Source: a bacterium
GTDB lineage: Bacteria > Electryoneota > RPQS01
DNA: 13,622 nt
Direction of reading: 5' to 3'
NCBI GenBank assembly: GCA_023382385.1
Contig: JAHDVH010000007.1
Location: forward strand, 1-13,622
The position numbers and the translations under genes are program-made. This document shows positions 13,601 to 13,622 of the stretch, one piece after another. Positions within the stretch are counted from its first letter, which is position 1; each line of letters starts with the position of its first letter. The notes under the pieces are model-generated. The model was not told the DNA's origin. It searched no databases and saw only the letters and a list, made by a program, of their open reading frames with translations.

Positions 13601-13622
13601 CCAGCAAGGTGAATACAAATAA
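7404..13622 (-). CDS. Giant T9SS-exported multidomain surface protein, 5' end outside window
   Basis: At least 2072 residues, numbered from the first codon in the window. The frame is open to the edge, and its start reads LFVFTLLALFVIAGNSWA, part of a signal peptide whose ATG lies beyond 13622. Residues of about 83-1200 are repetitive, Asn- and Gly-rich right-handed parallel beta-helix in three blocks. About 1205-1339 is a beta-sandwich, possibly cohesin-like. From C1340 come two Ig-like segments opening with TPPVISN and NTAPSP, containing paired cysteines (CDCAGNC). About 1574-1720 is Fn3-like (WLAWSW, MRIYRSP). Then follow dockerin-like loops (1744-1755, 1791-1802), a cohesin-like domain (about 1840-1976) and a T9SS sorting domain (1984-2072). 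This implies export across the inner membrane by Sec and the outer membrane by T9SS. The beta-helix could bind or cleave polysaccharide, but no catalytic motif can be assigned. The in-frame TTG at 13607 is not a credible start. Confidence 0.9.
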   Translation of the reverse strand, partial: LFVFTLLALFVIAGNSWAVDDLPRGLRNGALPQLAAPVQKAAPTTDTRMTGHMDPVLSAIHGQNGPWLAPRVDNSSLDLEAIVWVDDSWTDQTSVDLFDNTLTWGVDAFATIREGIAAVAANGTVNVLPGSYTEATPGCFLFDASGPYQFGLFIPAGKDDVTLQGVDAVGSPITSYGAVAASVGLNATNGFGPSGMFVEANGITVTGLELFQTGPDYNKTVEVIGDDFTLKYCQITDGMSCYINDFRFDSGNDISYVQSYHIEGNLFDYGTSLDIANGAGYTGAVASRQVINNVFDMDWPGNYWAAISFNGSGSGVPWYVYSVGAAVISGNTFSNSEALYIRHRGNFANYGDFDWVGYWNNNTFDKKVMFGTNPPTAQGSYSYMSGPYTYNNVKEIGANIQREIDWAAAGDVVLCGAGTYSEWDLSITKALTLQGAGVTSVIDASGYVPIDDSHAVVTINLPSGNVTVDGFKIKTGRMNGMWASGNSNPASLIKISNNELEGFSYYTDPTPASNFGLIAGYGMQAKVEFSNNDAHDFYSNVLLFERQLGETEVKYNTFTSSWLAFYMTYSANHVTTLQKVHHNTFDRCEIYVNSATNYGPAIRSGKYTNFEISDNVFTNVEDGARAIGMGNDADVTPADGEIVTPRILHNTIIGSGGGTNFRGIQLLGYVTNARIENNYITGVAEGIRVWQFYTPGVFPVNTKIYGNSITNCGVKAVRWDGPGILNASGNWWGSDAPAFGSIFTGSVDYSPWMGLVGTHDNPGYTGNFSNLWVDDDSPISGASNYIMEALALVSGSTINLAPGTYIGQVHAIGYTNLNIIGSGVGSSIIKAPAGTMPDTYLTSGNPNRPVLFLDNSTVHVSNLTVDGDGRGGGNHRLIGVAFWNSGGTMTNVNIIGVRDNPLINSARGVGVSVNHSSTPDTVTLTDVTISDFQRLGVSVSGLGTHVNCTNVDVTGVGPTGIIAQTGFQYATGTSGTLLNCTVDGVVFTAAGSSAAGIFLFTDGVTLTNSNVLNGHVCVFADDAGFTMNGGTLTATNAVTVEAKHGVLAWSTGGALLGSDFALPQLYEDEVDADSYDRARSLDVDESISISGATIIGNGSTGYGVRANVTGDNLDVSLTNSVVEDWNYGVFLQTSGGTIDNATVTDNSFANTNNAFDNTAAHTWDSNCYSDYTSNAGYPGTYVITGAAPVNVDSNPNPNGCADVNFVLSDDLVGCNTDCNTTNLYLTLGTAGLPNLQVILQLPAGFTAGPLGIVTPGANEDPNLISAYAMATGDCVIVDMGFETPYSSGDYTKYVACIPLTVTAPTGVYPITGVSSLWIDIMGGNHVNELELGVVAIEVDCTPPVISNFANSATCAFGDASQLINAFSATFTDNAVDLDSAWVTFAPGGGSFGLFGPTQSSGYAPTFPSAADAATFYGLLVEGCNTLTLHLMDTECNVATTVDLENVGRDNTAPSPVVAPDTTGCYGANTYLDLDNELDISYLGNATPCGAVVPSVMSIWLVGGTDTLNVADPFDNANWPFDDADATTLWNWIVGSSGVPNSANGEYYSFGVRVCDCAGNCDASGSFTMCIDLTAPGNTVTFFDARPTHLGVWLAWSWTAGSDAQEMRIYRSPLSGEYPAYANDLWNTLSNYDVTSVPPSGWTLVATQTAPTGTVTSATYGANNNRGDFYTHVDGPTTYWLDAQGTWVDGNGNAAAYRDIYRYVTFVKDAGGNWSLNAPVAMLQNADRSTNYWLGDFSTADDVGDPYSRGRVDNDDLASLSAVYFTNAGGFRNIGPVNTPVENGNIGKGIPNPDDGGLINFQDLVPFSFNYAEVTPVGEAKEFMIQPDPLQYRPFNRLDEAPVVALEIPADAAMEVGSEFTVTVALYGNEANTVKAVEAILSYDETTLEIVTSTTGTALSPDGMLFAKTSPVTGLSGVVGFVAASCGGWSTLEGNAILGTVTFRVTRALTANSELALTSVSMFDNTGEIIEVEGGTVPLFSTPSLPDNYALYQNYPNPFNPTTNLRFDLRDAGHVKIMVYNTLGQVVATAVDRELEAGRHTVTFDASSLSTGVYMYTISVNGFTDVKKMLLIR
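7690..8105 (-). other. Cohesin-like domain in the giant protein
   Basis: The segment opens with APVVALEIPADAAMEVGSEF, continues with VKAVEAILSYDETTLEIV and closes with GNAILGTVTFRVTR. This is the usual order of motifs in cohesin-like beta-sandwiches. It sits directly between the dockerin-like loops and the sorting domain. Confidence 0.6.
8179..8426 (-). other. Dockerin-like double loop in the giant protein
   Basis: Two EF-hand-like loops fit the dockerin type I spacing. DPYSRGRVDNDD (8358-8393) keeps D1, G6, V8, D9 and D12 but has Y and R at ligand positions 3 and 5. NPDDGGLINFQD (8217-8252) keeps N1, D3, G6, I8, N9 and D12 with G at position 5. Each is followed by a helix-like stretch (LASLSAVYF, LVPFSFNY). 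The gap between loops is longer than in classical dockerins, so calcium binding by loop 1 is doubtful. Confidence 0.5.
10030..13380 (-). other. Three-block parallel beta-helix region of the giant protein
   Basis: Three blocks begin with a similar cap. Block 1 starts at about 13376 (VWVDDSW, then FATIREGIAAVAANGTVNVLPGSYTE), block 2 at about 12449 (IGANIQREIDWAAAGDVVLCGAGTY) and block 3 at about 11312 (LWVDDDSP, then INLAPGTY). Each then runs into short turns such as ITVTGLELF, ISNNELEGF, IENNYITG and VHVSNLTVDG. The pattern 'cap - amphipathic helix - G-x-V-x-PG-x-Y - helix rungs' is familiar from pectate-lyase-like or NosD-like secreted proteins of environmental bacteria. Block lengths are about 0.9, 1.1 and 1.3 kb. 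Confidence 0.7.

Noticed and set aside
13605-13607. TTG as the true start of the giant protein
   Set aside because: The frame continues with hydrophobic residues to the window edge and the signal peptide would be too short without them, so the gene is cut by the window.
1-13622. CRISPR array, tRNA, rRNA or insertion sequence
   Set aside because: No regularly spaced repeats, cloverleaf-like sequence, rRNA motifs, transposase or terminal inverted repeats were seen on reading both strands.

Overview
The window looks like chromosome from an uncultured or poorly studied bacterium of the FCB superphylum (the Bacteroidetes/Fibrobacteres/Gemmatimonadetes-like assemblage and its candidate phyla). The main pointer is the very large secreted protein at the right end. 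It ends in a type IX secretion (T9SS) sorting domain with the motif ALYQNYPNPFNPTT and carries cohesin-like and dockerin-like modules. Coding density is normal, coding DNA is moderately GC-rich, and canonical Shine-Dalgarno sequences are often weak or absent. I cannot name a genus.

Layout, left to right. Positions 1-665 have no gene. They are AT-rich and hold a hairpin at the left edge, two direct-repeat pairs with 10-bp periodicity, a near-palindrome and an 8-bp inverted repeat in the leader of the next gene. Positions 666-4156 encode a two-component system on the + strand: a histidine kinase with an exported beta-propeller-like sensor, then an NtrC-type response regulator. The regulator appears to start at a non-AUG codon inside the kinase gene and has a degenerate GAFTGA loop. 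A strong terminator (4187-4227) closes this operon. Positions 4278-4935 hold three tiny + strand genes, each little more than a DNA-binding domain: HTH_17, Fis-type HTH, HTH_17. A 14-bp hairpin (5015-5047) follows them. Positions 5164-6507 encode an amidohydrolase best read as 8-oxoguanine deaminase. A bidirectional hairpin (6529-6560) separates it from the convergent - strand genes.

On the - strand, reading right to left, are a giant surface or secreted protein (7404-13622, 5' end outside the window), a GC-rich terminator (7348-7374), and a 245-residue secreted protein with a cohesin-like domain and an Fn3-like tail (6589-7326).

Inferred working picture: the kinase senses something outside the cytoplasmic membrane and phosphorylates the NtrC-like regulator. 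Because its sigma-54 contact loop is altered, the regulator may work as a repressor or sigma-54-independent factor. The three mini-regulators downstream form their own terminator-bounded unit and could modulate the same or neighbouring promoters. The - strand pair may contribute to a surface assembly through cohesin/dockerin-like contacts. The deaminase is probably an unrelated housekeeping or salvage function.
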